64,000 nt of DNA, taken from contig OX044360.1 of the NCBI GenBank assembly GCA_943846745.1, forward strand, positions 682,001 through 746,000. Reading direction: 5' to 3'. Every line of letters starts with the position of its first letter. Within the stretch, counting starts at the first letter, position 1. Origin of the DNA: Opacimonas sp002292215 (lineage in GTDB: Bacteria > Pseudomonadota > Gammaproteobacteria > Enterobacterales > Alteromonadaceae). Shown in pieces: positions 26,623 to 36,019 of this stretch. Under the pieces are notes generated by a model. The model was not told the DNA's origin, did not search any database, and saw only the letters and a list, made by a program, of their open reading frames with translations. The position numbers and the translations under genes were made by a program.

Positions 26623-26969
26623 TGTATCTCCCAAAGATTTATATTTGTTGTTATTTTTTATTGTAACGACGCGGTAATACCACATCGATGAAATTAGATT
26701 GTTGCGAATATATACGCTAACCAAGTGCTTAGACCAGTTAAACATATCACAAGTCTATTGCCTTTGATGTCAATTTGCAAAACTTTGTTAATGTTTTGTA
26801 ACTTATTTCAGTAAAAAACCCATATTAACTAATAAAATTAAGCAGTTATGGTTCTTTCTCCATCTCTTCCATGCCATCTTTGCTTAACAATTATGCGATG
26901 GAGTTATTTTTAGGTACAATACCCTCTATTATTTTATGTTTATGTTTTCATCGTTATAAGGTTTTCATT
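26623..26969. other. Intergenic region between lipase and SDR genes
   Basis: Nearly 350 bases lie between the two divergent starts. On the minus strand a possible -10 (TATATA near 26706-26715) and a FadR-like half site (reverse complement of 26723-26739, AACTGGTC followed by a poor second half) lie upstream of the lipase. On the plus strand I see AT-rich DNA but no clear promoter. The in-frame codons 26871-26969 before the SDR start are open, so a longer SDR is possible. Confidence 0.5.
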
Positions 26970-27719
26970 GTGCAAGCACACTTATTTTCTCCATCCCAAA
27001 CGGAACTCCAAAATAAAGTCATTTTAGTCACTGGCGCTGGCGACGGAATTGGTCGTCAAGCTGCATTGTCTTTTGCCAAACACGGTGCAGAAGTCATTTT
27101 GTTAGGTAAGACGGTTAAAAAACTAGAAGCAGTCTATGATGAAATCGTAGCAGCTGGATATATTGAACCAGGTATCATCCCACTCGATATGCAAGGCGCG
27201 ACCGAAAAGCATTATGTCGATATGGGTGCGATGTTGATTGATCAATATGGCCGTCTTGATGGGATCTTACACAACGCCAGTATCTTAGGCCACTTGTGCC
27301 CTTTTAATCAGATAACTAGCACTGAATTTAATGAGGTCATGCAAGTCAATGTGATAGCTCAATTTTTAATGACCCAAGGGGTACTACCAGCATTACAAAA
27401 ATCCGAACATGGCAGTATCCTTTTTACTACCTCATCAGTAGGTCGTGAAGGTCGTGCGTTCTGGGGAACGTATTCAATCTCAAAATTTGCAACCGAAGGG
27501 ATGACGCAAGTCATGGCTAGCGAATACGCCAATAGTCATATACGTGTTAATTGTATAAACCCTGGTGCGACTCGCACGACTATGCGTGGCAAAGCATTTC
27601 CAGCAGAAGATCCACAACAACTCAAAACCCCACTAGATATTATGCCTAGTTACATTTATCTAATGAGTGACCAAGCTGTAAAGGTGAATGGTCAGTCTAT
27701 TGATTGTCAGCCTAAATAG
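26970..27719 (+). CDS. SDR family oxidoreductase, YciK-like
   Basis: A short-chain dehydrogenase of about 249 residues, like E. coli YciK (252). The nucleotide motif VTGAGDGIGRQAA, the structural LHNASILG, the catalytic Ser of TTSSVGREG, and YSISK (Tyr-x-x-x-Lys) are intact; the C-terminal CINPGATRTTMR and TPLDIMPSYIYLMSD are YciK hallmarks. I chose GTG at 26970 because it has AAGG at a good distance and matches YciK at the N-terminus; ATG at 26871 would add 33 residues including a hydrophobic patch. The physiological substrate of YciK is not established. Confidence 0.85.
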   Translation: MQAHLFSPSQTELQNKVILVTGAGDGIGRQAALSFAKHGAEVILLGKTVKKLEAVYDEIVAAGYIEPGIIPLDMQGATEKHYVDMGAMLIDQYGRLDGILHNASILGHLCPFNQITSTEFNEVMQVNVIAQFLMTQGVLPALQKSEHGSILFTTSSVGREGRAFWGTYSISKFATEGMTQVMASEYANSHIRVNCINPGATRTTMRGKAFPAEDPQQLKTPLDIMPSYIYLMSDQAVKVNGQSIDCQPK

Positions 27720-27747
27720 CTAAGTATGTTCACTATACGAATGAATT

Positions 27748-27780
27748 AAAAAAGCCCTATCTTAAATAAGGCTTTTTGAT
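27748..27780. terminator. Bidirectional terminator between yciK-like gene and glnS
   Basis: AAAAAGCC (27749-27756) pairs with GGCTTTTT (27770-27777) around a 13-base loop; A and T runs at the ends permit termination in both directions for the convergent genes on either side. Confidence 0.8.
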
Positions 27781-27806
27781 TGTTCGTTCGGTCCTAACCT
27801 TTGTGC

Positions 27807-29459
27807 TTATTCAGACCAAGTATCACGTAATCCAACGGTGCGATTAAACGTCAAATTATGTGCTTCGCTATCTCTGCAAAAATAACCAGTGCGTTCAAAC
27901 TGTACACCTTTGCCGACTTCAAGATTGGCTAAGTTAGGCTCAACAAACCCCTGCTTAATGATTAAGCTATTTGGGTTTAGTACTTGCAGATAATCTTCTT
28001 CGGCTGCAGGGTTTGGCACATTAAATAAACGGTCATACAAACGGATCTCAGCAGGTACACTGTGTGTTGCACTGACCCAATGAATAACGCCTTTAGCTTT
28101 ACGTCCATCAGCAGGATCTTTACCTAAGGTATCAGGATCATAAGTACAATAAACGGTGGTGACATTGCCATCTGCATCTTGGTCAAAACGATTCGCTTTA
28201 ATGAAATATGCGTTGCGTAAACGGACTTCTTTATCAATCACAAGACGCTTAAACTTCTTATTCGCCGCTTCACGGAAATCTTCAGCTTCAATATACAGTT
28301 CACGCGTAAACGGAACTTCACGTGTCCCCATGCTCTCATCATTCGGATGATTAGGCGCATTCAAGATTTCGACTTGCTCTTCAGGGTAGTTCTCAATAAC
28401 GACTTTAATCGGATCTAATACCGCCATCGCACGCGGTGCATTGACGTTTAAATCGTCACGAATAGCTGATTCAAGCATACTCATTTCGACCAAGTTATCC
28501 ATTTTAGTGACACCAATGCGGGTACAAAATTCACGAATTGAACCTGCGGTATAACCACGACGACGAAGACCGGCTATCGTTGGCATGCGTGGATCATTCC
28601 AACCACTAACATGATTGCCAGTGACTAAATCAATTAACTTACGTTTAGACAACACTGTATATTCAAGGTTTAAACGAGAAAACTCATATTGATGCGGCGT
28701 AACCTCAATCGTAATGTTGGCTAACACCCAATCGTATAAACGACGGTTGTCTTGAAATTCTAAGGTGCACAAAGAATGTGTGATGTTTTCAATTGCATCC
28801 GATATACAATGTGTAAAGTCATACATTGGGTAGATACACCAAGCATCACCCGTTTGGTGATGATGTGCAAAACGCACACGGTATAAAACCGGATCACGCA
28901 TACACATAAAACTTGACGTCATATCAATTTTGGCGCGTAAACAACATTCGCCTTCTTTGTAATCCCCTGCTCGCATTTTTGCAAACAACGCTAAGTTTTC
29001 TGCCACAGACGTATCACGATATGGGCTATTAGTACCAGGCTGAGTTAACGTTCCACGTAAACTGCGCATGGTTTCTTGATCTGAAAAATCGACATACGCT
29101 AATCCTTTTTCGATTAACTCAACGGCGAAGCCATGTAATTGTTCAAAATAATTAGACGAATACCGGACCTCACCATCCCAATTAAAACCTAACCAAGAGA
29201 CGTCATCCATGATCGCATTGACATAATCAATATCTTCTTTTTCAGGATTAGTATCATCAAAACGTAAATTACAGGTACCGTTGTAATCTTGAGCTATACC
29301 AAAATTCAAGCAAATCGATTTCGCGTGACCAATATGTAAGTATCCATTTGGCTCTGGTGGAAAACGAGTTTGAATGGTTTGATGCGCACCCTGCTGCAAA
29401 TCTTTATCGATGATTTGTCTAATAAAATTACTTGGGCGTGCAGCTAATTCTTCACTCAT
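27807..29459 (-). CDS. glnS: Glutaminyl-tRNA synthetase
   Basis: A 550-residue class I aminoacyl-tRNA synthetase charging tRNA-Gln. The HIGH box is in FPPEPNGYLHIGHAKSI and the KMSKS equivalent is LSKRKL. The tRNA-Gln-specific parts (GYTAGSIREFCTRIGVTK, DPIKVVIENYPE and the C-terminal beta-barrels) are present. It is within a few residues of the E. coli length. It is divergent from the LacI-family regulator gene across a 188-base gap that contains a 26-base dyad. Confidence 0.98.
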   Translation of the reverse strand: MSEELAARPSNFIRQIIDKDLQQGAHQTIQTRFPPEPNGYLHIGHAKSICLNFGIAQDYNGTCNLRFDDTNPEKEDIDYVNAIMDDVSWLGFNWDGEVRYSSNYFEQLHGFAVELIEKGLAYVDFSDQETMRSLRGTLTQPGTNSPYRDTSVAENLALFAKMRAGDYKEGECCLRAKIDMTSSFMCMRDPVLYRVRFAHHHQTGDAWCIYPMYDFTHCISDAIENITHSLCTLEFQDNRRLYDWVLANITIEVTPHQYEFSRLNLEYTVLSKRKLIDLVTGNHVSGWNDPRMPTIAGLRRRGYTAGSIREFCTRIGVTKMDNLVEMSMLESAIRDDLNVNAPRAMAVLDPIKVVIENYPEEQVEILNAPNHPNDESMGTREVPFTRELYIEAEDFREAANKKFKRLVIDKEVRLRNAYFIKANRFDQDADGNVTTVYCTYDPDTLGKDPADGRKAKGVIHWVSATHSVPAEIRLYDRLFNVPNPAAEEDYLQVLNPNSLIIKQGFVEPNLANLEVGKGVQFERTGYFCRDSEAHNLTFNRTVGLRDTWSE

Positions 29460-29562
29460 ACAACCGTTCCTCTAAAAATTGATATAGATATAAATAGGTA
29501 AACATCAAAAACAGCCGCAGTATACCATTGTCATAGCGTTGCAATACAATTTTATCCATCCT

Positions 29563-29588
29563 TTGCATAAAAATTTCATTTTATGCAA
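29563..29588. repeat. 10-bp perfect inverted repeat between glnS and the lacI-family gene
   Basis: TTGCATAAAA (29563-29572) is repeated as TTTTATGCAA (29579-29588) around a six-base spacer. It lies 60 bases before the LacI-family start. It could be an operator for autoregulation or part of the divergent promoters; AT-rich spacing and no T tract make a terminator unlikely. Confidence 0.6.
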
Positions 29589-29647
29589 TTCAATGATATA
29601 ACTGAGTACATAATAAGAACGCGAATAACACCTATTGAGGATGCGTT

Positions 29648-30664
29648 ATGAAAACAAAGTCCACTTCTTTTGATATTGCTCATTTGGCTGGAGTATCCCA
29701 ATCCACGGTATCTAGAGCATTATCTAACTCAACTTTAGTCAATGAAGAAACGCGTCTTCGGGTGCAACAAATAGCCAAAGAATTAAATTATAAAGTTGAT
29801 AAAAATGCGAGTAATTTGCGTAAACAACGCTCATCTACCATTGCCTTATTATTGTTCGAAGATCCGTCATCTGACGATTCTCAAATCAATCCTTTTTTCA
29901 TCTCAATGTTAGGTAGTATCACCAAAGCCTGTTCTGCTGCTGACTATGATTTATTAGTCTCGTTTCAAAATTTACAAGATGATTGGCATGCTGAATTTGA
30001 AGACAGTCACAAAGCCGATGGTTTGATTTTACTTGGTTACGGCGACTACCTAGATTACAAACAAAAAATTGAACAACTAGAGCAACAAGAAACTCACTTT
30101 GTGCGTTGGGGAGCCCATGATCCTAACCATCCGGGTATTTCTATTGGCAGTAATAACTACCAAGGTGGTTTTATGGTCACAGAGCATTTAATTGAACAAG
30201 GGCGCAAACGTTTTGCTTTTGTCGGTCAAGCAGGTTCCGAAGCACCCGAATTTATGGCGCGATTTAATGGTCATATGGATGCCTTATCAAAACATCATTT
30301 ATCTGACCAATTTATGGGTCAGTTTGATGCTATATTTACTGAAGAAGCCGGTCATGATGCAGCAAGTATGTTGTTTGATGAGCAAATTATGCCTGATGCA
30401 ATTGTGTGTGCAAGTGACTTAATCGCTACCGGTGTGCTGCGTGCTATGCGTGACAAGCAATTACATTGTCCTAAAGACATCGCGGTAGTTGGCTATGACG
30501 ATATTCCTGTTAGTGCGTTTACTACTCCGGCGTTAACGACAGTTAAACAAAACACCAAATTAGCTGGTGAATTGTTAGTGGCAAACTTACTGAAACTAAT
30601 CAATGGCGAACATGTTTCTGACCAACTAATGTCAGCTGAATTAGTGGTCAGAAAAAGCTCTTAA
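29648..30664 (+). CDS. LacI-family transcriptional regulator of alpha-glucan utilisation
   Basis: A 338-residue LacI/GalR regulator. The N-terminal helix-turn-helix is DIAHLAGVSQSTVSRALS, followed by the hinge (ELNYKVDKNASNLRKQ) and a periplasmic-binding-type sensor domain (NNYQGGFMVTEHLIEQG, FAFVGQAGS, VVGYDDIPVSAF). It converges on the alpha-amylase operon that ends 30 bases downstream and is the best candidate to bind the palindrome at 35949. The inducer is probably a malto-oligosaccharide or glucose; this is inferred from context. AGGATGC precedes the ATG. Confidence 0.88.
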   Translation: MKTKSTSFDIAHLAGVSQSTVSRALSNSTLVNEETRLRVQQIAKELNYKVDKNASNLRKQRSSTIALLLFEDPSSDDSQINPFFISMLGSITKACSAADYDLLVSFQNLQDDWHAEFEDSHKADGLILLGYGDYLDYKQKIEQLEQQETHFVRWGAHDPNHPGISIGSNNYQGGFMVTEHLIEQGRKRFAFVGQAGSEAPEFMARFNGHMDALSKHHLSDQFMGQFDAIFTEEAGHDAASMLFDEQIMPDAIVCASDLIATGVLRAMRDKQLHCPKDIAVVGYDDIPVSAFTTPALTTVKQNTKLAGELLVANLLKLINGEHVSDQLMSAELVVRKSS

Positions 30665-30693
30665 CGTTGCATACTTCTGCCGAATAATAACCG

Positions 30694-32406
30694 TTATTTG
30701 TACGCCATTGCATGTTGTGCAGCTTGTAATAAATCAGGCTGCGTCACATTCTCATTCAATACCCACACTTGCACACCATGTGGCTCTACTTGAGTTCTTA
30801 TCTCATCGCTAACAGTTAATGTTGCGCCTGACAATTGCTCTTCCCACGTACCGGCTTGTACCATCTGATTAATCACAAAGGGTTGATTTATATTGCTTTT
30901 ATTTAGTAATACAAGTGCAATTTGTTGGGTATCAGCCGTTTGCAGTACGCGATAAAAACTTGCTTTATCTCCTTTAAGCTCATGTGGAATTTGTAATCCT
31001 TGTTGTAAAGCGGGTAATTGTTTACGTATGTTAGCAATCTCAATTAAGCCCTCACGAATAGGATGATTAGCCTGTTGGGTTAACGTCTCTTGACCAATAA
31101 AATTACGATTTCCGGCATGTTCCGCTGTACCACGCATAAACCCAAACTCTGAACCTTGATAAATAACCGGGATCCCACGAGTGGTAAATAACCAATTATG
31201 TGCATCGATAAAGCCTTCATCGGACGCATTCATGCGGCGCATATCATGGTTATCATAAAAAGTCGTTAGGTCATACACGTTATGATATGGACCATGGGTT
31301 AAATGTAAATAATCATTGAGTTGTGCAAAATCACTTTCAGGAGCTTCAAATACTTGAGTAATCGCTTGTTGCCCAGGAAAGTCTAACACACTGATCTGAC
31401 CATTTTTAGGTAACGTATGCTGCGCAATAAAATTTGCGTTGTAATCATAGCTTTCTGCAAACATAAAAAAGTCAGGATGTTGCTCTCTAATGCGATCAGC
31501 CATGATTTTCCAAAAACGGTGTGGAACATGTTTAATTGTGTCAATTCTAAACGCACTGGCTCCTTGCTCAATCCAATACAAATAACTGTTAATGAGATAA
31601 TCTTGTACAGCGATGTTAGTATCATCTAGATTTGATAACTGCATAATATCGGGATATTGATGAAAAAAATCATGTAATGGGTTATCACTCGATAACGCCT
31701 CGGTTGGCAGGTTTTGATGATCAGCAACTAATTGCCCATCTGCGTCATATAACTCGCCAAAACCCGGCTGGTCAATGGGCATAGTAAACGATGGCGAACC
31801 GTGGTTTGCCACAATATCCAGCACCGCTTTAACATCATGTTGCGCCAATGCTTGCGTGAAGTCACGGTAAGTTAATCCAGGTGAAATCAAATGTTCATCT
31901 TCTTTGTAAAAATTGGTCGCCCAATAGCCATGATAACCAGTTTTACCGCCATCTTTAAACGACCCACCATAGGTAATTTCTTCGCCACCAGCGAACGCTT
32001 GATCCGGGTTATCCAATACAGGCGTAAGCCAAATAGCACTAAAGCCCATATCGGTAATGTACTGTACATTATCCAATACCCCTTTAAAATCTCCGCCCAT
32101 ATAACCGACATTGGCTGTAGCCCCATTGTCGCCAACTAGCGCTAGATTAAACGTTGGATAATCACCGCCTTGGTTGACTTGGTTATTAGTGGGATCACCA
32201 TCCACAAAGCGATCAGTCACGACAAAATACATTGCCTCTTTAGCAAAAGCTTCTTTGGTACCATATAATTCAGGAAATGCAGTTTTGGCGCTAGTTATGG
32301 TGTTAGTGCTAACAGGTGAAGACGTCGCATCACAACCCATCATGCCAAGCATTGCTGCGCTGAGACAAGCAAGACGAATACGTTGTGTTAATAATGAAAC
32401 TTGCAT
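30694..32406 (-). CDS. GH13 alpha-amylase lipoprotein
   Basis: A 570-residue GH13 enzyme with a lipoprotein signal (LGMMGCDA). The barrel motifs are complete: DIVANHGSPSF, FRIDTIKHV with nucleophile Asp289, MFAESYDYN with acid/base Glu318, and FYDNHDMRRM. The Lys-His pair after the nucleophile motif resembles alpha-amylase types that need calcium. The protein would hydrolyse alpha-1,4-glucans at the periplasmic face or cell surface. It is the last gene of an operon (GH13, MFS, GH13) with gaps of 18-24 bases and is read towards the LacI regulator. Confidence 0.88.
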   Translation of the reverse strand: MQVSLLTQRIRLACLSAAMLGMMGCDATSSPVSTNTITSAKTAFPELYGTKEAFAKEAMYFVVTDRFVDGDPTNNQVNQGGDYPTFNLALVGDNGATANVGYMGGDFKGVLDNVQYITDMGFSAIWLTPVLDNPDQAFAGGEEITYGGSFKDGGKTGYHGYWATNFYKEDEHLISPGLTYRDFTQALAQHDVKAVLDIVANHGSPSFTMPIDQPGFGELYDADGQLVADHQNLPTEALSSDNPLHDFFHQYPDIMQLSNLDDTNIAVQDYLINSYLYWIEQGASAFRIDTIKHVPHRFWKIMADRIREQHPDFFMFAESYDYNANFIAQHTLPKNGQISVLDFPGQQAITQVFEAPESDFAQLNDYLHLTHGPYHNVYDLTTFYDNHDMRRMNASDEGFIDAHNWLFTTRGIPVIYQGSEFGFMRGTAEHAGNRNFIGQETLTQQANHPIREGLIEIANIRKQLPALQQGLQIPHELKGDKASFYRVLQTADTQQIALVLLNKSNINQPFVINQMVQAGTWEEQLSGATLTVSDEIRTQVEPHGVQVWVLNENVTQPDLLQAAQHAMAYK

Positions 32407-32424
32407 ATAAAAACGTTCCTTAAA

Positions 32425-33894
32425 TTATGAATTTTTGTCGTTAACAAATAAAACGGCGATAGCGCCACAGAGCATGGATATGCCAGCAACAACAATAATG
32501 TACGATGCATTATTATCAAATACGCTGGATAAAATCCACCCTGAAAGTAAACCCGATACGATTTGTGGCACAGCGATCGTAAAGTTAAAGATCCCCATAT
32601 ACACGCCGGTTTTATCCGCAGGCAGTGCCCCAGCTAACATCGCATAAGGCATCGCTAAAATTGCTGCCCACGCAATGCCCACACCAATCATAGGTAATAA
32701 CAAATTCACTGCACCAGCGGGTACGGTGACTTCGGTGATCAATAAATCAACATGTGTTGGAGTCAGATCCGTAAACAGCATAAACGACATATAAGACAAC
32801 CCGCCCAAGACTAACGCGCCAGCATATATCGTTTTACGACCAAATGTATCAGCAAGACGGGCTAAAAAGACCGAGAACACTGCAGCAAATACACTGTATG
32901 CAGCAAACAAGATCCCCACCCAGTCCCCTGCCGCACCTTTAGCATCAATGATATGTTGTGGAACTTGACCAATAGCATTGAGATAATCCGGATCAAACCA
33001 TTTCACCTCTACCGCCCAAATATGTTGGGTAATTGCCGGCATGGTATAAACCCACATAATAAACAACGCAAACCATGAGAAAAACTGCACTACCGCAAGT
33101 TGGCGCATAATCGTAGGCATGGTTTTAACTAAACTAAAAAATTCAGCCAATTTTTGTCCAATTGGTTTGCTTTTATCTTTAGTTTGGGCTGCACTGACTT
33201 TTTCAGCATCCATGCCTTTGTAGGCATAATAATCTTTGGGTGCATATTCTTTGGTACGAAGTACTGTCCATAACACCGTACCGAGTAATACGGTTGCGCC
33301 AATATAAAATGCCCAGACCACTGATTGGGCAACTTCGCCTTTTGACGCGGTATTATCTAAGCCAATAATGTTCGTTAATAAGAACGGTAATATTGAACCG
33401 ACTACCGCACCAATATTGATTAATAACGATTGAATCGAATAACCGACATTGCGTTGCGAGGCAGGTACCATATCCGACACCAAGGCACGAAACGGCTGGA
33501 AACACACATTAAATGACGCATCCATCAACGCTAACATTAATGCACCAAACAACATAGGTGCCATGAACGCAACAAACAAGGGCGCATTTGGCATCAATAA
33601 CATCCCAATCGCCGCAGCAATCGCTCCCGCTAAAATAAAGGGTTTACGTCGCCCTAACCCATTCCATGTGCGGTCTGAGGCTGCACCAACTAATGGCTGT
33701 ACCAATAAACCCATAATGGGTGCGACCAACCAAAATAAAGACAACGAATGTAAGTCAGCGCCCAAATCAGATAAGATCCGGCTTACATTGGCATTTTGCA
33801 AGGCAAAGCCAAACTGGACGCCTAAAAAACCGAAACTCACGTTCCAAACTTGCCAAAATTTCAACTCTGGCTGGGGCTGATGTGTTGTACTCAT
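32425..33894 (-). CDS. MFS oligosaccharide transporter (SLC45/GPH-like, maltose type)
   Basis: A 489-residue major facilitator protein with about 12 membrane segments. The N-terminus (WNVSFGFLGVQFGFALQNANVSRIL) and the first cytoplasmic loop (GAASDRTWNGLGRRKPFI) are like SLC45-type sugar:proton symporters, and the mid-protein ARLADTFGRKTIY repeats the MFS loop. Bacterial homologues next to GH13 genes are taken to import maltose or malto-oligosaccharides. It lies between two GH13 genes in one operon, so import of their products is a strong inference. The substrate itself is not readable from sequence. Confidence 0.88.
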   Translation of the reverse strand: MSTTHQPQPELKFWQVWNVSFGFLGVQFGFALQNANVSRILSDLGADLHSLSLFWLVAPIMGLLVQPLVGAASDRTWNGLGRRKPFILAGAIAAAIGMLLMPNAPLFVAFMAPMLFGALMLALMDASFNVCFQPFRALVSDMVPASQRNVGYSIQSLLINIGAVVGSILPFLLTNIIGLDNTASKGEVAQSVVWAFYIGATVLLGTVLWTVLRTKEYAPKDYYAYKGMDAEKVSAAQTKDKSKPIGQKLAEFFSLVKTMPTIMRQLAVVQFFSWFALFIMWVYTMPAITQHIWAVEVKWFDPDYLNAIGQVPQHIIDAKGAAGDWVGILFAAYSVFAAVFSVFLARLADTFGRKTIYAGALVLGGLSYMSFMLFTDLTPTHVDLLITEVTVPAGAVNLLLPMIGVGIAWAAILAMPYAMLAGALPADKTGVYMGIFNFTIAVPQIVSGLLSGWILSSVFDNNASYIIVVAGISMLCGAIAVLFVNDKNS

Positions 33895-33917
33895 TTTGTC
33901 CTCATTTATTCTTAATT

Positions 33918-35873
33918 TTATTTGTTAGTATTTGATGTTGGTGCTGATGGTTGCAATTCAAAAATGCTGACACTATTAGCATCAAGCGTTAATGATTGGT
34001 CTAATCGAAAAGAGGCGTTGCTCTCAATATCCACCAATGTTGCACTGCTATTTTCAAGCGGTAACATCTGTGAAAAACGCGTTAATGACAAGTCAATGTT
34101 GTTCGAGTTCTTATTCAGCACCACCATTATTGTTTGCTTCTTCGCATGGGTATCTATATGCCTAAAATACACATAGATGCCATCTCGGGGCGCATATTGA
34201 GTAAGTTTTCCTTCGGTAATTGCCGGTGTTTGTTTGCGCCAATTTAATAACTTACGCAAGGTTTGTTGGATCCGTTGTTGCTGACTATCAAGCCCTTTTC
34301 CAGTAAATGCGTTAACACGATCACCTTGCCAACCACCAGGAAAATCAGCACGTAAGAGACCATGATCGCCTCCACCGTTATCGGTCATACCAAACTCGGT
34401 GCCATAGAAAATTTGTGGGATCCCGCGAGTGGTTAGCAAAAACTTCATCGCCATCATAAATTTAGTCTCATCATTGTTTAACTGTGGCATGATGCGATTC
34501 ATATCATGATTGTCAGCAAAAACGACAAGATTATAGGGATCACCATATAAAAAATCACTGGCTAACGAGTCATATATTTTACGTAAACCAGTTGCCCATG
34601 TATCTTCATCGACTAATGCCTGACCTAAAGCAACTTGTAAGGGAAAATCCATAACACTCGGCAATGCGGATTGATAATCATCATATCGCAGCGAGCCCGC
34701 CTGCCAATATGCCGTAATTGCTGGATTAACTGACCATTCTTCTCCAACAATATTAAGATTAGGATACTCAGCCATGACGGCTTGAGTCCAAGCCGATAAA
34801 AAAGCCTTATCTGAGTAAGAGTATGTATCGACTCTTAACCCTGACAATCCTGCGTACTCAACCCACCAAATCGCATATTGCGTTAAATAGGTCGCCATGT
34901 GAGGGTTTTGTTGATTCATATCCGGCATCGTATCGACAAACCAGCCTTGAGCAAAGTCTTCAATATCCGATTGCACGCCATGAGGATCATGTAAGGCTTC
35001 ACGGGTATGGGTAGTGGGGACAAACTCGGTTCCATGATTGATCCAATCAACCGCAGGCATGTTGCTCATCCAGGGATGATTAGATCCCATGTGATTAAGT
35101 ATGACATCTTTAATAACGCCAATACCTTGTTCACGTGCTTGGCGAACAAACGCTTTATACAAAGAATTTGAACCAAAACGTGGGTCAATTTGAAAAAAAT
35201 CCGTCGTCGAGTATCCGTGATAAGAATATCTTTCCATATCGTTTTCTAACAAAGGCATAGTCCAAATTTGCGTAAATCCCATATCAGCAATATATTCAAG
35301 ATGGTCAATCATGCCTTGAATATCACCACCATGACGGCCCCCTTTATCATCACGATTGACTGTCTCGAGCATTGAATCAACACTATCATTACTCGGATCA
35401 CCATTGGCAAAACGGTCAGGTGCAATCAAATAGATGACATCTTTCGCATTAAACCCTACTCTTTTTGCAGATCCTTCGGCTCTAGCTAATAACTCATAGG
35501 TTACTTGAACCTTGTGACTATTTGGATGTGTTAACGAAAAGGTTAATGTTTGAGCAGGTGCTGCTTGACTAATCGCTAGGTTAATCAATAAATATTGGGA
35601 GGATTCAGGCACAGTGACCGATTCGATTTTGACCTGTTTACCTGACAATTTAATGTCATATTCAGTGATTGGAAATGCTAAATTATCGGCATTGAGTAAC
35701 AACTCAATTTGTTTGTTATGCATCCCTACCCACCAATTGGGCGGGTCAATATGCACTATAGAATCCTCGGGTTGGGCAGTCGCAACATTTATTGAGCTCA
35801 CTAATAAAGACAGCGATAGACACCTTAGTGCGGTAGCCTTTATTAAGGATATTTCGTGATTCAATGGAAACAT
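33918..35873 (-). CDS. GH13 cyclomaltodextrinase/neopullulanase-like enzyme (SusA-like)
   Basis: A 651-residue exported GH13 enzyme with a signal peptide (LSLLVSSINVATAQ) and an N-terminal cyclomaltodextrinase-type domain (IDPPNWWVGMHNKQIELLL, residues about 42-65). The catalytic barrel carries DVILNHMGSNHPW, LRVDTYSYS with nucleophile Asp349, IVGEEWSV with Glu378 and FADNHDMNRI. The C-terminal domain has typical ALS/amylase beta structure. It should hydrolyse starch, pullulan or cyclodextrins in the periplasm or outside. It is the first gene of the operon, so the promoter and palindrome upstream (35949) control all three genes. Confidence 0.9.
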   Translation of the reverse strand: MFPLNHEISLIKATALRCLSLSLLVSSINVATAQPEDSIVHIDPPNWWVGMHNKQIELLLNADNLAFPITEYDIKLSGKQVKIESVTVPESSQYLLINLAISQAAPAQTLTFSLTHPNSHKVQVTYELLARAEGSAKRVGFNAKDVIYLIAPDRFANGDPSNDSVDSMLETVNRDDKGGRHGGDIQGMIDHLEYIADMGFTQIWTMPLLENDMERYSYHGYSTTDFFQIDPRFGSNSLYKAFVRQAREQGIGVIKDVILNHMGSNHPWMSNMPAVDWINHGTEFVPTTHTREALHDPHGVQSDIEDFAQGWFVDTMPDMNQQNPHMATYLTQYAIWWVEYAGLSGLRVDTYSYSDKAFLSAWTQAVMAEYPNLNIVGEEWSVNPAITAYWQAGSLRYDDYQSALPSVMDFPLQVALGQALVDEDTWATGLRKIYDSLASDFLYGDPYNLVVFADNHDMNRIMPQLNNDETKFMMAMKFLLTTRGIPQIFYGTEFGMTDNGGGDHGLLRADFPGGWQGDRVNAFTGKGLDSQQQRIQQTLRKLLNWRKQTPAITEGKLTQYAPRDGIYVYFRHIDTHAKKQTIMVVLNKNSNNIDLSLTRFSQMLPLENSSATLVDIESNASFRLDQSLTLDANSVSIFELQPSAPTSNTNK

Positions 35874-35948
35874 AAATGGGCGCCTGTTGAGACATTACGA
35901 TAATTAGCTCAACAATGTAAACTATAAGAGGGTATTCCGACAAATTCA

Positions 35949-35962
35949 TGCATACGTATTCA
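35949..35962. promoter_or_regulatory. Candidate LacI/MalR-type operator shared by amylase operon and halogenase gene
   Basis: TGCATACGTATTCA is a near-perfect palindrome (TGNATACGTATNCA). It lies 76 bases upstream of the minus-strand GH13 operon and 58 bases upstream of the plus-strand halogenase ATG, next to a plausible plus-strand -10 (TATAAT 35986-35991). Its shape is typical of operators for LacI-family proteins, and one such gene ends the operon. Confidence 0.6.
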
Positions 35963-36019
35963 GGTTATTTAGCAAGGTAACTCGGTATAATGTTTTATCC
36001 ATATTTAGGTACAGAGACA

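Noticed and set aside
26623..26745. Longer N-terminus of the lipase gene
   Set aside because: The extension would hide the lipoprotein signal peptide, and GGGAGA sits in front of ATG 26622.
30664..30700. AATAACCGTTATT between the lacI-family gene and the amylase as terminator
   Set aside because: The stem is short and AT-rich with no clear T run.
33449..33880. Plus-strand open frame of 143 codons inside the MFS gene
   Set aside because: Antisense to a 12-segment transporter; no domain features, typical shadow frame.
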